Part shown: piece by piece, positions 41,954 to 50,152 of the stretch
Numbering within the stretch: position 1 is the first letter of the stretch
Layout of the letters: each line of letters begins with the position of its first letter
Assembly: GCF_036227225.1 (NCBI RefSeq)
Contig: NZ_CP109444.1
Coordinates: forward strand, 11,017,501 to 11,081,500
DNA: 64,000 bases
Origin: Streptomyces sp. NBC_01478
GTDB taxonomy: Bacteria > Actinomycetota > Actinomycetes > Streptomycetales > Streptomycetaceae
Direction: 5' to 3'
Notes under the pieces: generated by a model
What the model was told of the DNA's origin: nothing
Database searches by the model: none
Seen by the model: only the letters and a program-made list of their open reading frames with translations
Position numbers and translations under genes: made by a program

Positions 41954-43137
41954 CAGAGGACGAGACCGACGAGACCGACCAGCAGTTCCGCGCCCGCCTG
42001 CGGGCCTTCCTGACGGAGCAGCACCCGGGGCGCCGGCCCAAGGACCCCGTCGAGCGGGTCGCCTGGCAGAAGAAGTGGCTCGCCGCGCTCTACGACGCCG
42101 GTTACGCAGGCCCGAGTTGGCCGCGCGCGTACGGCGGCATGGACCTCTCCTTCGCACGCCAGGTCAGCTACCAGGAGGAGTACGCGCGCGCCCGCGTTCC
42201 CGGACCCCTGGGCACCGGACTGGGCATCGCCGCCCCCACCCTCATCAAATACGGCACGCCCGAGCAGAAGGAGCGCCACCTGCGCCCCATGCTGCGCGGC
42301 GACATGGTGTGGGCCCAGGGCTACTCCGAACCGGAAGCGGGCTCCGACCTCCCCGCGCTGCGTACGACGGCACGGCGCGAGGGCGCGGAGTACGTCGTCA
42401 ACGGGCAGAAGGTGTGGAACAGTTCGGCCGACATCGCCGACATCGTCTTCACCCTCGTCCGCACCGGACCGCCCGACTCCCGCCAGGACGGCATCAGTTA
42501 CCTCCTGATCGACGCACACGCCCCCGGAGTCACCGTACGACCGCTGCGCGACCTGACCGGCGACGCGCACTTCTGCGAGATCTTCTTCGACGACGTCCGC
42601 GTCCCGGTCGCCGACCGGATCGGTGAGGAGAACGGCGGCTGGCCGCTGGTGCGGACGAGCCTCGGGCACGAGCGGGCAGCAGGGGCGATGAACCAAGCAG
42701 CCCTGTACCGGCGGGTGTTGGACGAGTTGATCGAGCTCGCCCACGAGCGCGGGGCCACGGCCGACCCGATCGTCCGTGACCGCCTCGCCGACTTCGAGAT
42801 CCGCGTACGCGTCATGAGGCTCACCGGCATGCGCACCATCGCCGACATCATCGCCAAGGGCGAGCCCGGGCCCGCCTCTTCGACGGCGAGGCTGTTCATC
42901 GTGGCCTTCGAGCAGGAGCTGCACGAGTTCGCGCTCGACCTGCTCGGACCGTACGGCATCCTCGACCGCCGCGACCCGCACGCCGTCCAACGCGGGCGCT
43001 GGGTATGGGGGTTCCTGCGCACCCGGGCCTCGTCGATCGGCGCGGGCACCGCCGAGATCCAGCGCAACACGATCGCCGAGCAGGTGCTCGGCCTGCCCCG
43101 TGACCCGGCGATGCCGACCGTGGAGAGGACCCGATGA
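41950..43137 (+). CDS. Acyl-CoA dehydrogenase, large catalytic (FadE26/29/alpha)-type subunit
   Basis: 395 residues. WQKKWLAALYDAGYAGPSWP, AQGYSEPEAGSDLPALRTTA and NGQKVWNSSADIADIVFTLVRT are typical of steroid FadE26/29-like alpha subunits. The C-terminal SIGAGTAEIQRNTIAEQVLGL loop holds the catalytic Glu. Inferred to pair with one of the small subunits at 11492 or 28453. Translationally coupled on both sides by ATGA overlaps. Confidence 0.85.
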   Translation: MTEDETDETDQQFRARLRAFLTEQHPGRRPKDPVERVAWQKKWLAALYDAGYAGPSWPRAYGGMDLSFARQVSYQEEYARARVPGPLGTGLGIAAPTLIKYGTPEQKERHLRPMLRGDMVWAQGYSEPEAGSDLPALRTTARREGAEYVVNGQKVWNSSADIADIVFTLVRTGPPDSRQDGISYLLIDAHAPGVTVRPLRDLTGDAHFCEIFFDDVRVPVADRIGEENGGWPLVRTSLGHERAAGAMNQAALYRRVLDELIELAHERGATADPIVRDRLADFEIRVRVMRLTGMRTIADIIAKGEPGPASSTARLFIVAFEQELHEFALDLLGPYGILDRRDPHAVQRGRWVWGFLRTRASSIGAGTAEIQRNTIAEQVLGLPRDPAMPTVERTR

Positions 43138-44111
43138 AGGCCGCACGCTGCACGGAGTTCGGGCCGCCCGGTGGTCTCTCGGTCGTCGAGCTCGACGACC
43201 TCCGGCCCGGACCGGGCGAGGTACTGGTCCGCGTACACGCGGCGGCGGTGAACTTCCCGGACGTACTGATCGTGGCGGACCGCTACCAGGTGTCCGCGCC
43301 GCTGCCCTTCACGCCGGGCAGTGAATTCGCCGGTGTGGTCGCCGAGTTGGGCCCGGGCGTGTCCGGCCCGCCGGTCGGCTCACCCGTCGCCGGGGCGGTG
43401 CTCACCGGCGCGTTCGCCGAACAGGTCGTGGTGCCCGTCGCGAGCCTGCGCCAGGTGCCCGAGGGGCTCGACATGGTGCACGCCGCCGCGTTCCACGTCA
43501 CGTACGCCACGGCCTACCACTCGCTCGTCACCGTGGGACAGGGTAGTGCGGGGGAGTGGGTGGCGGTGCTCGGCGCGGCCGGCGGGGTGGGCTCCGCCGC
43601 GGTCGACATCGCGACGCGGCTCGGTATGCGGGTGGTCGCCGCCGCGTCGAGCCAGGAGCGGCTGACGGTCGCCCGCAAGCTCGGAGCCGAGGCCGGTGTC
43701 GACTACGTCCACGAGGATCTCAAGCTCCGCACAAGGGAGTTGACCGGCGGCGAGGGCGTCCACCTCGTGATCGACCCGGTGGGCGGCGACCACGCGGAGG
43801 CCGCCCTGCGCGCGCTGCGCCGGGGCGGCCGGTTCGTCACGGTCGGGTACGCCGACGGGAAGATCCCGCGCATCCCCTTGAACCTGGTGCTGCTCAAGGA
43901 CCTGGTCGTGCGGGGCTTCGAGATCCGTACGGTGCGGCAGTACGCCCCGGATGCCGTGGCGGCCGCCGACCGCGCCCTCGCCGGGATGGTCCGGGACGGG
44001 ATGCGCCCGCTCGTCTCCCGGGTCCATGCCCTCGCCGAGGTGGCGACTGCCCTGACCGATGTCGCCGAGCGCAGGACCACCGGCAAGGTGGTCCTGGACC
44101 TCACCTCGTAG
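43134..44111 (+). CDS. NADPH:quinone oxidoreductase-like MDR protein
   Basis: 325 residues of the zinc-independent medium-chain dehydrogenase family. N-terminal GroES-like domain with EVLVRVHAAAVNFPDVL, cofactor loop GAAGGVGSAAVDIATRLG near residue 143, and a C-terminal RRTTGKVVLDL. No zinc-binding Cys/His set. It could reduce an enoyl or quinone intermediate. Last gene of the operon from 40009, starting within the preceding stop (ATGA). Confidence 0.82.
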   Translation: MKAARCTEFGPPGGLSVVELDDLRPGPGEVLVRVHAAAVNFPDVLIVADRYQVSAPLPFTPGSEFAGVVAELGPGVSGPPVGSPVAGAVLTGAFAEQVVVPVASLRQVPEGLDMVHAAAFHVTYATAYHSLVTVGQGSAGEWVAVLGAAGGVGSAAVDIATRLGMRVVAAASSQERLTVARKLGAEAGVDYVHEDLKLRTRELTGGEGVHLVIDPVGGDHAEAALRALRRGGRFVTVGYADGKIPRIPLNLVLLKDLVVRGFEIRTVRQYAPDAVAAADRALAGMVRDGMRPLVSRVHALAEVATALTDVAERRTTGKVVLDLTS

Positions 44112-44120
44112 CAATGGCCG

Positions 44121-44984
44121 TCAGAACGTGGGGAGTTGAGGACGCTTGCGGACATAGCCGCCGGCGTCCACCCGCATCTGCATCCCCGTGACGTAGCGGG
44201 ACTCGTCGGAGACCAGGAAGAGCACCATGTCGGCGACGTCCTCCGGCTCGACGTACGGGATGTCCATACCGGTCGTCGCGGGGAACGACACCAGGGCGTC
44301 CTCGCGGGTCGGGTTCTCGAGGTCCGGCCGGAACGAGCGATACATGATGTCGCTGTTGAGCATGTCCGTGTTGACGTTGGTGGGGTGCAGGCCGTTGACC
44401 CGGATCCTCCGCGACAGCAGCACTGTGGCCAAGTCGTGCACGAACGCGGCCACTTGGCGCTTGGCGAAGGAGTAACCGAGACCGCCGGGACCGTTGGACG
44501 GGCTGTCGACGGTCGCCGGGGTCAGAGCCGCGATGGAACCGGTCGCCACGATCGAGGCGCCGTCCGGCAGATGGGGCAGGGCGGCCTCGACGGCGTGCAC
44601 GACGCCGTTGAAGTCGACGGTGACGGCGTCGATGAACGCCTGGACGCCCTGCTGGGGACCCAGCGGGGCGATACCGGCCTGCGCCACCACGGCGTCGAGC
44701 CGCCCGAGTTCGGCCACCCCGTCGGCCACGGCCGCCTTGAGAGCAGCCGGATCCCGTACGTCCGCCTTGCGCGCCACGATGCGCCGGCCGAGCTTCTCGA
44801 CCTGGCGCACGGTCTCGTCCAGGTCGTCCTGAGTGGCCAGCGCATACGCGTTGGTGGCGATGTCCTCGCACAGGTCGACGGCGATGATGTCGGCGCCCTC
44901 CGCGGCCAGCCGGAGCGCGTGGGCGCGGCCCTGTCCACGCGCCGCCCCGGTGATGAACACGACCTTGTCCTGTACTCGGCCCAT
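44121..44984 (-). CDS. Mycofactocin-type SDR
   Basis: 287 residues. The N-terminus GRVQDKVVFITGAARGQGR followed by LRLAAEGADIIAVDLC is the signature of the SDR subfamily (TIGR03971 type) that depends on mycofactocin as electron acceptor and holds its NAD tightly. Longer than ordinary SDRs, with the usual insert after LCEDI. Active-site SYSFAKRQVA has a YxxxK-like pair. Mycofactocin genes are at the left edge of this window. Probably oxidises a hydroxyl of the substrate. Convergent with the quinone oxidoreductase, 9 bases apart. Confidence 0.85.
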   Translation of the reverse strand: MGRVQDKVVFITGAARGQGRAHALRLAAEGADIIAVDLCEDIATNAYALATQDDLDETVRQVEKLGRRIVARKADVRDPAALKAAVADGVAELGRLDAVVAQAGIAPLGPQQGVQAFIDAVTVDFNGVVHAVEAALPHLPDGASIVATGSIAALTPATVDSPSNGPGGLGYSFAKRQVAAFVHDLATVLLSRRIRVNGLHPTNVNTDMLNSDIMYRSFRPDLENPTREDALVSFPATTGMDIPYVEPEDVADMVLFLVSDESRYVTGMQMRVDAGGYVRKRPQLPTF

Positions 44985-45013
44985 CCTGGGGCTCCTTCCG
45001 CCGGAGATAAAAG

Positions 45014-45028
45014 AGTAGCCTGAATACT
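45014..45028. promoter_or_regulatory. Weak AGTATACT-family dyad S7
   Basis: AGTAGCCTGAATACT has AGTA/TACT arms split by 7 bases, in an AT-rich patch 30 bases upstream of the mycofactocin-type SDR and upstream of the divergent amidohydrolase operon. Weaker than S1-S6. Confidence 0.35.
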
Positions 45029-45165
45029 GTTCGATGGTGCTGTTCGTGATCCATGATCGGTATCAAGTCCCCTGACCGCTGGCCGGTTTCCGTTCAGTGG
45101 GACCTGAACAGTGCACACAATTCGGCCGGTGCTAGAGAGTCCATGAGATTCGAGGGAGCACATCG

Positions 45166-46311
45166 ATGCCATTGCAGCCGTGGATGAAGTTGCTGTCGAC
45201 CGACGACCACCTGATCGAGCCGCCGCGCCTGTGGACGGACCGCCTGCCGGCGAAGTACCGCGACGTCGGACCGCGGATCGTGGAACAGGCGCGCGGAGAG
45301 GGCCAGGCCCCGGCCGAGGTGTGGAACTACGAGGGCCGCATCTACCCCTACATCGGCCTGAACGCCGTCGCGGGCAAGTCGCCCGAGGAGTTCGGCCTCG
45401 AACCCACCCGCTACGACGAGATGATCCCGGGCTGTTACGACCCGAAGGCCCGGCTGCGCGACATGGACCTGGACGGCGTGTGGGGCGCGCTGTGCTTCCC
45501 GTCGTTCCCGCGCTTCGCCGGCACGATCTTCCTGGACGGCGAGGACCGCCGACTCGCCCTGCTGTGCGTCCAGGCGTGGAACGACTTCGTGCTCGACGAG
45601 TGGTGCGCCACCGCCCCCGGCCGGCTCATCCCGCTGGTCATCCTGCCGCTGTGGGACGTCGACGCCTGCGCCGCCGAGATCAGGCGTACGGCGGCCAAGG
45701 GCGCCAAGGCGATCTCGTTCCCGGAGAACCCGGTCCCGCTGGGCCTGCCGTCGTTCCACACCGACCACTGGGACCCGGTGTTCACGGCGGCCGTGGAGAC
45801 CGACATGCCGCTGTGCCTGCACTTCGGCACCTCGGGCGCGGCCCCCAAGACGGCTCCGGAGGCGCCCTTCGCGGTGACGATCACCCTGTTCGCCACCAAC
45901 TCGATGTACGCGGCTGCCGACCTGCTGTTCTCCCCGGTGCTCCACAACCACCCGCGGCTGAAGATCGGCCTGTCCGAGGGCGGGATCGGCTGGATCCCGT
46001 ATCTGCTGGAGCGCGCCGACGGCACCTGGGAGCGGCACCGCTTCTACCAGAACGTCAACCAGACCGTGCGGCCCTCGGAGCTGTTCCACAAGCACTTCCA
46101 CGGCTGCTTCATCGACGACCGGTTCGGTGTGGAGGTACGCCACCACATCGGCGTCGACAAGATCACCTGGGAGTGCGACTACCCGCACTCGGACTCGTAC
46201 TGGCCCAAGAGCCGCGCCTACGCGGCCGAGGTCCTCGCCGACGTACCGGACGACGAGGTGCACAAGATCGTGGAGCTGAACACCCGCCGTCTCTACAACC
46301 TCCCCGCATGA
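45166..46311 (+). CDS. Amidohydrolase_2 family protein
   Basis: 381 residues. STDDHLIEPPRLW carries the DxH metal motif, LHFGTSG a central His, and ECDYPHSDSYWP the C-terminal metal/acid region. Same family as 15583-16860 but diverged. Family members hydrolyse or decarboxylate ring-cleavage products. GAGGGAG precedes the ATG. First gene of a four-gene operon with a tiny protein, a mycofactocin-type SDR and a ferredoxin; its stop overlaps the next start (ATGA). Confidence 0.8.
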   Translation: MPLQPWMKLLSTDDHLIEPPRLWTDRLPAKYRDVGPRIVEQARGEGQAPAEVWNYEGRIYPYIGLNAVAGKSPEEFGLEPTRYDEMIPGCYDPKARLRDMDLDGVWGALCFPSFPRFAGTIFLDGEDRRLALLCVQAWNDFVLDEWCATAPGRLIPLVILPLWDVDACAAEIRRTAAKGAKAISFPENPVPLGLPSFHTDHWDPVFTAAVETDMPLCLHFGTSGAAPKTAPEAPFAVTITLFATNSMYAAADLLFSPVLHNHPRLKIGLSEGGIGWIPYLLERADGTWERHRFYQNVNQTVRPSELFHKHFHGCFIDDRFGVEVRHHIGVDKITWECDYPHSDSYWPKSRAYAAEVLADVPDDEVHKIVELNTRRLYNLPA

Positions 46312-46517
46312 GCGGGCGCCCGCAGTCCGAGCGCTCCGACTGGACCGACCTCGACCTGCTGACCCGCGACGAGGCGTACGGCCGCCTCCAGGAGGAGATC
46401 GCTTTGACCGACCGACGTCTCGCCGAACTCGGCGCGGACGACCAGGCTGAGCGCGAGCTCCTCGACACCCGGCTGCGCGCCCTGCGCGAGGCTGCCGAGG
46501 ACCTGAATGTCCGCTGA
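46308..46517 (+). CDS. Small coiled-coil-like protein, unknown
   Basis: 69 residues, highly charged and probably helical throughout (LQEEIALTDRRLAELG, AERELLDTRLRALREAAEDL). No cysteines, no membrane segment. The ATG overlaps the amidohydrolase stop by four bases (ATGA), and GC-rich codon use continues across it, which supports it as real. It may be a partner or assembly subunit of the amidohydrolase; not recognised as a known family. Confidence 0.65.
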   Translation: MSGRPQSERSDWTDLDLLTRDEAYGRLQEEIALTDRRLAELGADDQAERELLDTRLRALREAAEDLNVR

Positions 46518-46533
46518 GCCAAAGGGAGTTGGC

Positions 46534-47346
46534 ATGGGACGTGTGGAAGGCAAGGTGGCGCTCGTCACGGGAGCGGCCCGCGGTCAGGGGCGCTCGCATG
46601 CGGTGCGGCTGGCGGAGGAGGGGGCCGATGTGGTCGTCACCGACGTGTGCCACGACATCAGCGACGAGCTGCCCTACCCTCTGGCGTCCAAGGAACAGCT
46701 AGAAGAGACCGCCGAGTTGGTGCGGGCGACCGGCCGTCGATGTGTCGCCGTGCAGGCCGATGTGCGCTCGGTGGGGGAGATGCGGGTCGCCGTCGACGCG
46801 GCGCGGGAGGAGTTCGGGCGGCTCGACACGCTCGTGGCCAACGCGGGGGTGATGAGCATCGGCGCGGCCTGGGAACTCTCCGAGGAGGCCTGGGACGTCG
46901 TCATGGACGTCAACCTCAAGGGCCCCTGGAACGCCGTGCGGGCCGCGATCCCCTGGATGATCGAGGCCGGACAGGGCGGCTCCGTCATCATCACCAGCTC
47001 GGCCGCCGGCATCCGCGGTCATGTGCCGTACGCCCACTACGTGGCGAGCAAGCACGGAGTGGTCGGCCTGATGAAGGCGCTGTCCAACGAACTCGCCCCG
47101 CACCGCATCCGGGTGAACACCGTGCACCCCACCGGCGTCAGCGACACCGGCATCACCGTCGGCGTCCCGATCGAGGAACTCGCCGAGCGGGAACCACTGT
47201 TCGCGCTCGCCGCGATGAACCCCCTCGCTCCCTACGTCGAGCCGCGCGATGTGTCGAACGCCGTCCTGTTCCTCGCGTCGGACGAGGCGCGCTATGTCAC
47301 CGGCCTCCAGTTCACCGTCGACGCGGGCTCGACGAACAAGCCGTAG
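46534..47346 (+). CDS. Mycofactocin-type SDR
   Basis: 270 residues. GRVEGKVALVTGAARGQGR and RLAEEGADVVVTDVC match the mycofactocin-dependent SDR subfamily, with the characteristic insert LPYPLASKEQLEETAELV, NAGVM, SSAAGIRGHVPYAHYVASKHG with the YxxxK pair, and ARYVTGLQFTVDAGSTNKP. AAAGGGAG precedes the ATG at 46534. Followed by a ferredoxin gene 13 bases on. With the SDR at 44121 it ties the catabolic cluster to the mft genes. Confidence 0.86.
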   Translation: MGRVEGKVALVTGAARGQGRSHAVRLAEEGADVVVTDVCHDISDELPYPLASKEQLEETAELVRATGRRCVAVQADVRSVGEMRVAVDAAREEFGRLDTLVANAGVMSIGAAWELSEEAWDVVMDVNLKGPWNAVRAAIPWMIEAGQGGSVIITSSAAGIRGHVPYAHYVASKHGVVGLMKALSNELAPHRIRVNTVHPTGVSDTGITVGVPIEELAEREPLFALAAMNPLAPYVEPRDVSNAVLFLASDEARYVTGLQFTVDAGSTNKP

Positions 47347-47359
47347 AACGGAGTTGTGG

Positions 47360-47551
47360 ATGAAGATCACGATCGACTCCTCGCTGTGCTCCGGGCACGC
47401 GAGGTGTGCGGCGGCGGCGCCGGAGGTGTTCCGGCTCGACGACGACGGCTACGCGCTGCCCTACGAGGGCGAGGTGCCACCGGAACTCGAACAGGCGGCC
47501 AGGGACGGGGAGTCGGCCTGCCCTGAGCGGGCCATCACCGTCGAGCGCTGA
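47360..47551 (+). CDS. Ferredoxin with CxxHxxC...CP cluster motif
   Basis: 63 residues. Ligands Cys10, Cys16 and Cys54, with His13 at the position of the second Cys of [4Fe-4S] ferredoxins; Pro55 follows the last Cys. This pattern is typical of small actinobacterial ferredoxins serving P450s, normally [3Fe-4S]. It likely feeds electrons to the P450s at 26781 or 35639. GGAG precedes the ATG. Last gene of the operon from 45166, followed by a strong terminator. Confidence 0.87.
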   Translation: MKITIDSSLCSGHARCAAAAPEVFRLDDDGYALPYEGEVPPELEQAARDGESACPERAITVER

Positions 47552-47554
47552 CAC

Positions 47555-47591
47555 GGAACAGCCCCACGGTCGTGGACCGTGGGGCTGTTCC
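47555..47591. terminator. Strong terminator between ferredoxin and dioxygenase genes
   Basis: Perfect 17-base stem (GGAACAGCCCCACGGTC and its complement) with loop GTG, directly after the ferredoxin stop. The two genes converge, so it may serve both. Confidence 0.8.
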
Positions 47592-47605
47592 GCTGCCTGC
47601 TCGGC

Positions 47606-48478
47606 TCAGCCGGCGGGCTGCGGCGGCGGGGTGAAGTGGTGGCCCCAGAACGCGCCGTCGGTGATCTCGTAGACGGGCACCGGCTCCGGCACCTTCAGGC
47701 CGTTCCAGCCGAACTCGACGGCGTAGTTCTCCGGCGACCAGACGTAGAAGGACACCATGTGGTCGTTGGTGTGCTTGCCGAGTGAGTGCATCATCGGGAC
47801 TTCGAGCTTGCCGGCCCGGTCCAGGGCGCGGCCGACGTCGTCCAGCGTGTTCCCCTCGACCATGAAGTGCAGCAGCCGCCCTGGGCCCGGCGCCGGGGTG
47901 ACGCCCAGGGTGTGGTGGCGGGGGTTGCAGCCCATGAACCACGTCGTGCCGCCCGGTGAGCGCATCGTGTTGCGCTCGATGAAGCCGAGGACGTTGACGT
48001 AGAAGTCGAACGTGCCCCGCGCGTCCTCGGCGGAGACGATCGCGTGCCCGAAGCCCATGTCGCCGGTCAGGAAGCCCGAGACCAGCGGCGTGTGCACCGG
48101 TACGTGGTCGAGGATCGCGCCGTAGAACAGCTCGACCGGGTTGCCGCCCGGGTCGTTGAACTTGACGAAGCCGGTGACCCTGCGTTCCGCGGCCTCGTCC
48201 TCGGTGCCGGCGGTCACCTTGATGCCGGTCTTCTCGACGTCGGCGACCAACCGGGCCAACTCCCGCTCGTCGATGACCTCGAAGCCCAGGGCGGTCATCC
48301 CGCTCTGCGACCCGGGGGAGACGACGATACGGGCCGGATAGTCGTCCATCCGGTAGTACAGGGATTCCGGGTCGCCGCCCTCAACTGGCATCAGGCCGAG
48401 GAAATCCGCCCCGAACACCTTCCATTTCTCGATGTCGCTGGACTCCAGCCGTACATACCCGAGTGAGCGCACACCCAT
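47606..48478 (-). CDS. Extradiol catechol dioxygenase, HsaC/BphC-like (VOC superfamily)
   Basis: 290 residues, two-domain type I extradiol dioxygenase. Iron ligands are in the expected places: His145 (GFGHAIV), His204 (LLHFMVEG) and Glu255 (YAVEFGWNG); active-site His189 (RHHTLG) and His240/Tyr245 (NDHMVSFYVW) are also present. It should cleave a catechol meta to the hydroxyls, as HsaC does for 3,4-DHSA. Divergent from the HsaD-like hydrolase gene. Substrate assigned only from context. Confidence 0.86.
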   Translation of the reverse strand: MGVRSLGYVRLESSDIEKWKVFGADFLGLMPVEGGDPESLYYRMDDYPARIVVSPGSQSGMTALGFEVIDERELARLVADVEKTGIKVTAGTEDEAAERRVTGFVKFNDPGGNPVELFYGAILDHVPVHTPLVSGFLTGDMGFGHAIVSAEDARGTFDFYVNVLGFIERNTMRSPGGTTWFMGCNPRHHTLGVTPAPGPGRLLHFMVEGNTLDDVGRALDRAGKLEVPMMHSLGKHTNDHMVSFYVWSPENYAVEFGWNGLKVPEPVPVYEITDGAFWGHHFTPPPQPAG

Positions 48479-48646
48479 CAGGCTCTCCCATCAACGTCGT
48501 CAAGTCCTGGCAGCCCGACGCTAATCAGCCCGGCGGACAAGGGGACGTCCCGGTCCCACTGATCGGGAAGAGTGCGACACCCGGTCGGGACGCGGTGGCA
48601 CGGTGACTGTCGCCTGTCACCCCGCGACCGGAGGCCACGCACCGCC

Positions 48647-49507
48647 ATGACACTCACCGCTGAGGACACCCTGCGCGAACTGCACACCGACGAGGGCACG
48701 TTGCGCTACCACGAAGTGGGCGACGGGCCGCCCCTGCTTCTGCTGCACGGCTCCGGTCCGGGTGTGACCGGCTGGCGCAACTACCGGGGAAATCTCCCCG
48801 TGTTCGCGAAGCACTTCCGCTGTCTCGCCCTGGAATTCCCGGGGTTCGGGGTCAGCGACCCCACCGACGAGAACCCGATGATGGCGGCCCCGAAGGCCGT
48901 GCTGCGTTTCCTCGACGGCCTCGGCCTCGAGCGCGTCGACGTCATCGGGAACTCCATGGGCGGCTTCGTCGCCGCCGGACTCGCCGTAGCCCACAAGGAC
49001 TTGTTCCGCAGGGTCGTCACCATCGGCGGCGTGGGCCGCAACATCCTCTCGCCGGGCCCCAGCGAAGGCCTCAACCTGCTGGTCGAGTTCGCCGAGAACC
49101 CGACCCGGGAGAACCTGGTCCAGTGGCTGCGGTCGATGGTCCACGACGCGTCCCTCCTCACCGAGGAACTCATCGAGGAGCGCTGGACGACCGCCACCGA
49201 GCCCGCGACCCTGGAGGCCTCCCGGCGGATCTACGGCCGGCAGGCCATGGCCGCGATGCAGGCCGCGCAGGCCCACTCCGACCAGCCCATCTGGGCCGCC
49301 CTCCACAAGATCACCGCGCCCACGCTGCTGACTTGGGGCCGCGACGACCGGGTCACACCGCTCGAGAGCGCGCTCATCCCGATGCGTACGATTCCCCAAG
49401 CGGAACTGCATGTGCTGCCCGACTGCGGCCACTGGGCCATGATCGAGCAGAAGGAGGCCTGGGAGAGCGTGGTCCTGGCCTTCCTGACCCGCCCCGAGGC
49501 GACCTGA
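48647..49507 (+). CDS. Meta-cleavage product hydrolase, HsaD/BphD-like
   Basis: 286-residue alpha/beta-hydrolase. HGSGPGVTGWRNY oxyanion loop, nucleophile Ser103 in GNSMGGF, acid in WGRDDRVTPLE (Asp233/234), and His262 in DCGHWAMIEQKEAW. The GSGPG loop and GNSMGG elbow are typical of C-C bond hydrolases acting on ring-cleavage products. ATG at 48647 has GGAGG 12 bases upstream. Expected to act on the product of the divergent dioxygenase. Followed by a TetR gene after 24 bases. Confidence 0.85.
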   Translation: MTLTAEDTLRELHTDEGTLRYHEVGDGPPLLLLHGSGPGVTGWRNYRGNLPVFAKHFRCLALEFPGFGVSDPTDENPMMAAPKAVLRFLDGLGLERVDVIGNSMGGFVAAGLAVAHKDLFRRVVTIGGVGRNILSPGPSEGLNLLVEFAENPTRENLVQWLRSMVHDASLLTEELIEERWTTATEPATLEASRRIYGRQAMAAMQAAQAHSDQPIWAALHKITAPTLLTWGRDDRVTPLESALIPMRTIPQAELHVLPDCGHWAMIEQKEAWESVVLAFLTRPEAT

Positions 49508-49531
49508 GCGTCGGCGGGAGGACCGGACGAC

Positions 49532-50152
49532 ATGGGGGGCGACGTGGCGAGACCCGCTGAGGGACGGCAACCGGCGGCCCCGATGTCGAGCGGCCAGGCC
49601 GCGCGCCGGGTCCGCATCCTCCGCGCCGCCTCCGAACTCGGCGCCCGCGAGGGGCTCGCCAGCGTGCAGATGCACGACGTGGCCAAGGAGGCCGGCGTCG
49701 CCATCGCCACCCTGTACCGCTACTTCCCGTCCAAGCCGTACCTGTTCATGGCGGTCCTGGAGTGGCACATCGAGCAGTTCCTCGGCGGTCAGACGACCGT
49801 CGCCGAGGAGGGCACGGACGCCGCCGCCGAGATCGCGGAGCTGCTCATCACGCTCAGCGTGAAGCTGCTGGACAGCCCCCTGCTCGCCTCGGCGGTGGCA
49901 CTGTCGTCGTTCACCGAGTACACGAGGATCGTCCCGGCCCGCATGGACCTCGTCGACAGCGCCCTGGGACAGGCCATCCTGCGCCTGCTCTGCGCCGGCG
50001 TCCGCGAGGCCTCCGAGACCGACCGCAGCAGGGCACGCCTGCTCATCTACGGCTGGTGGGGGCTGTTCGTGGCCATGCTCACCGAGGAGCTCTCCACCGC
50101 GGAGGCGGAGACCAACATGCGCCTGGCCGCACGGCTGCTCCTCACGCCGTAG
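49532..50152 (+). CDS. TetR-family regulator, KstR-like HTH
   Basis: 206 residues. HTH about 20-65: RILRAASELGAREG and VQMHDVAKEAGVAIATLYRYFPSKPYLF, close in style to KstR, the repressor of steroid catabolism in mycobacteria. The C-terminal domain is also of similar length. Probably co-transcribed with the HsaD-like gene. I see no KstR-type TAGAAC..GTTCTA operator in the window, so its target is open; the ring-cleavage promoters are candidates. Confidence 0.8.
   Translation: MGGDVARPAEGRQPAAPMSSGQAARRVRILRAASELGAREGLASVQMHDVAKEAGVAIATLYRYFPSKPYLFMAVLEWHIEQFLGGQTTVAEEGTDAAAEIAELLITLSVKLLDSPLLASAVALSSFTEYTRIVPARMDLVDSALGQAILRLLCAGVREASETDRSRARLLIYGWWGLFVAMLTEELSTAEAETNMRLAARLLLTP

Noticed and set aside
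9895..47551. Secondary-metabolite (antibiotic) cluster
   Set aside because: P450s, ligases and regulators are present, but there is no polyketide, peptide or terpene synthase; the gene set is catabolic.
47606..48478. Glyoxalase or bleomycin-resistance assignment for the VOC protein
   Set aside because: Two-domain length and the His145/His204/Glu255 set with active-site His and Tyr identify an extradiol dioxygenase.
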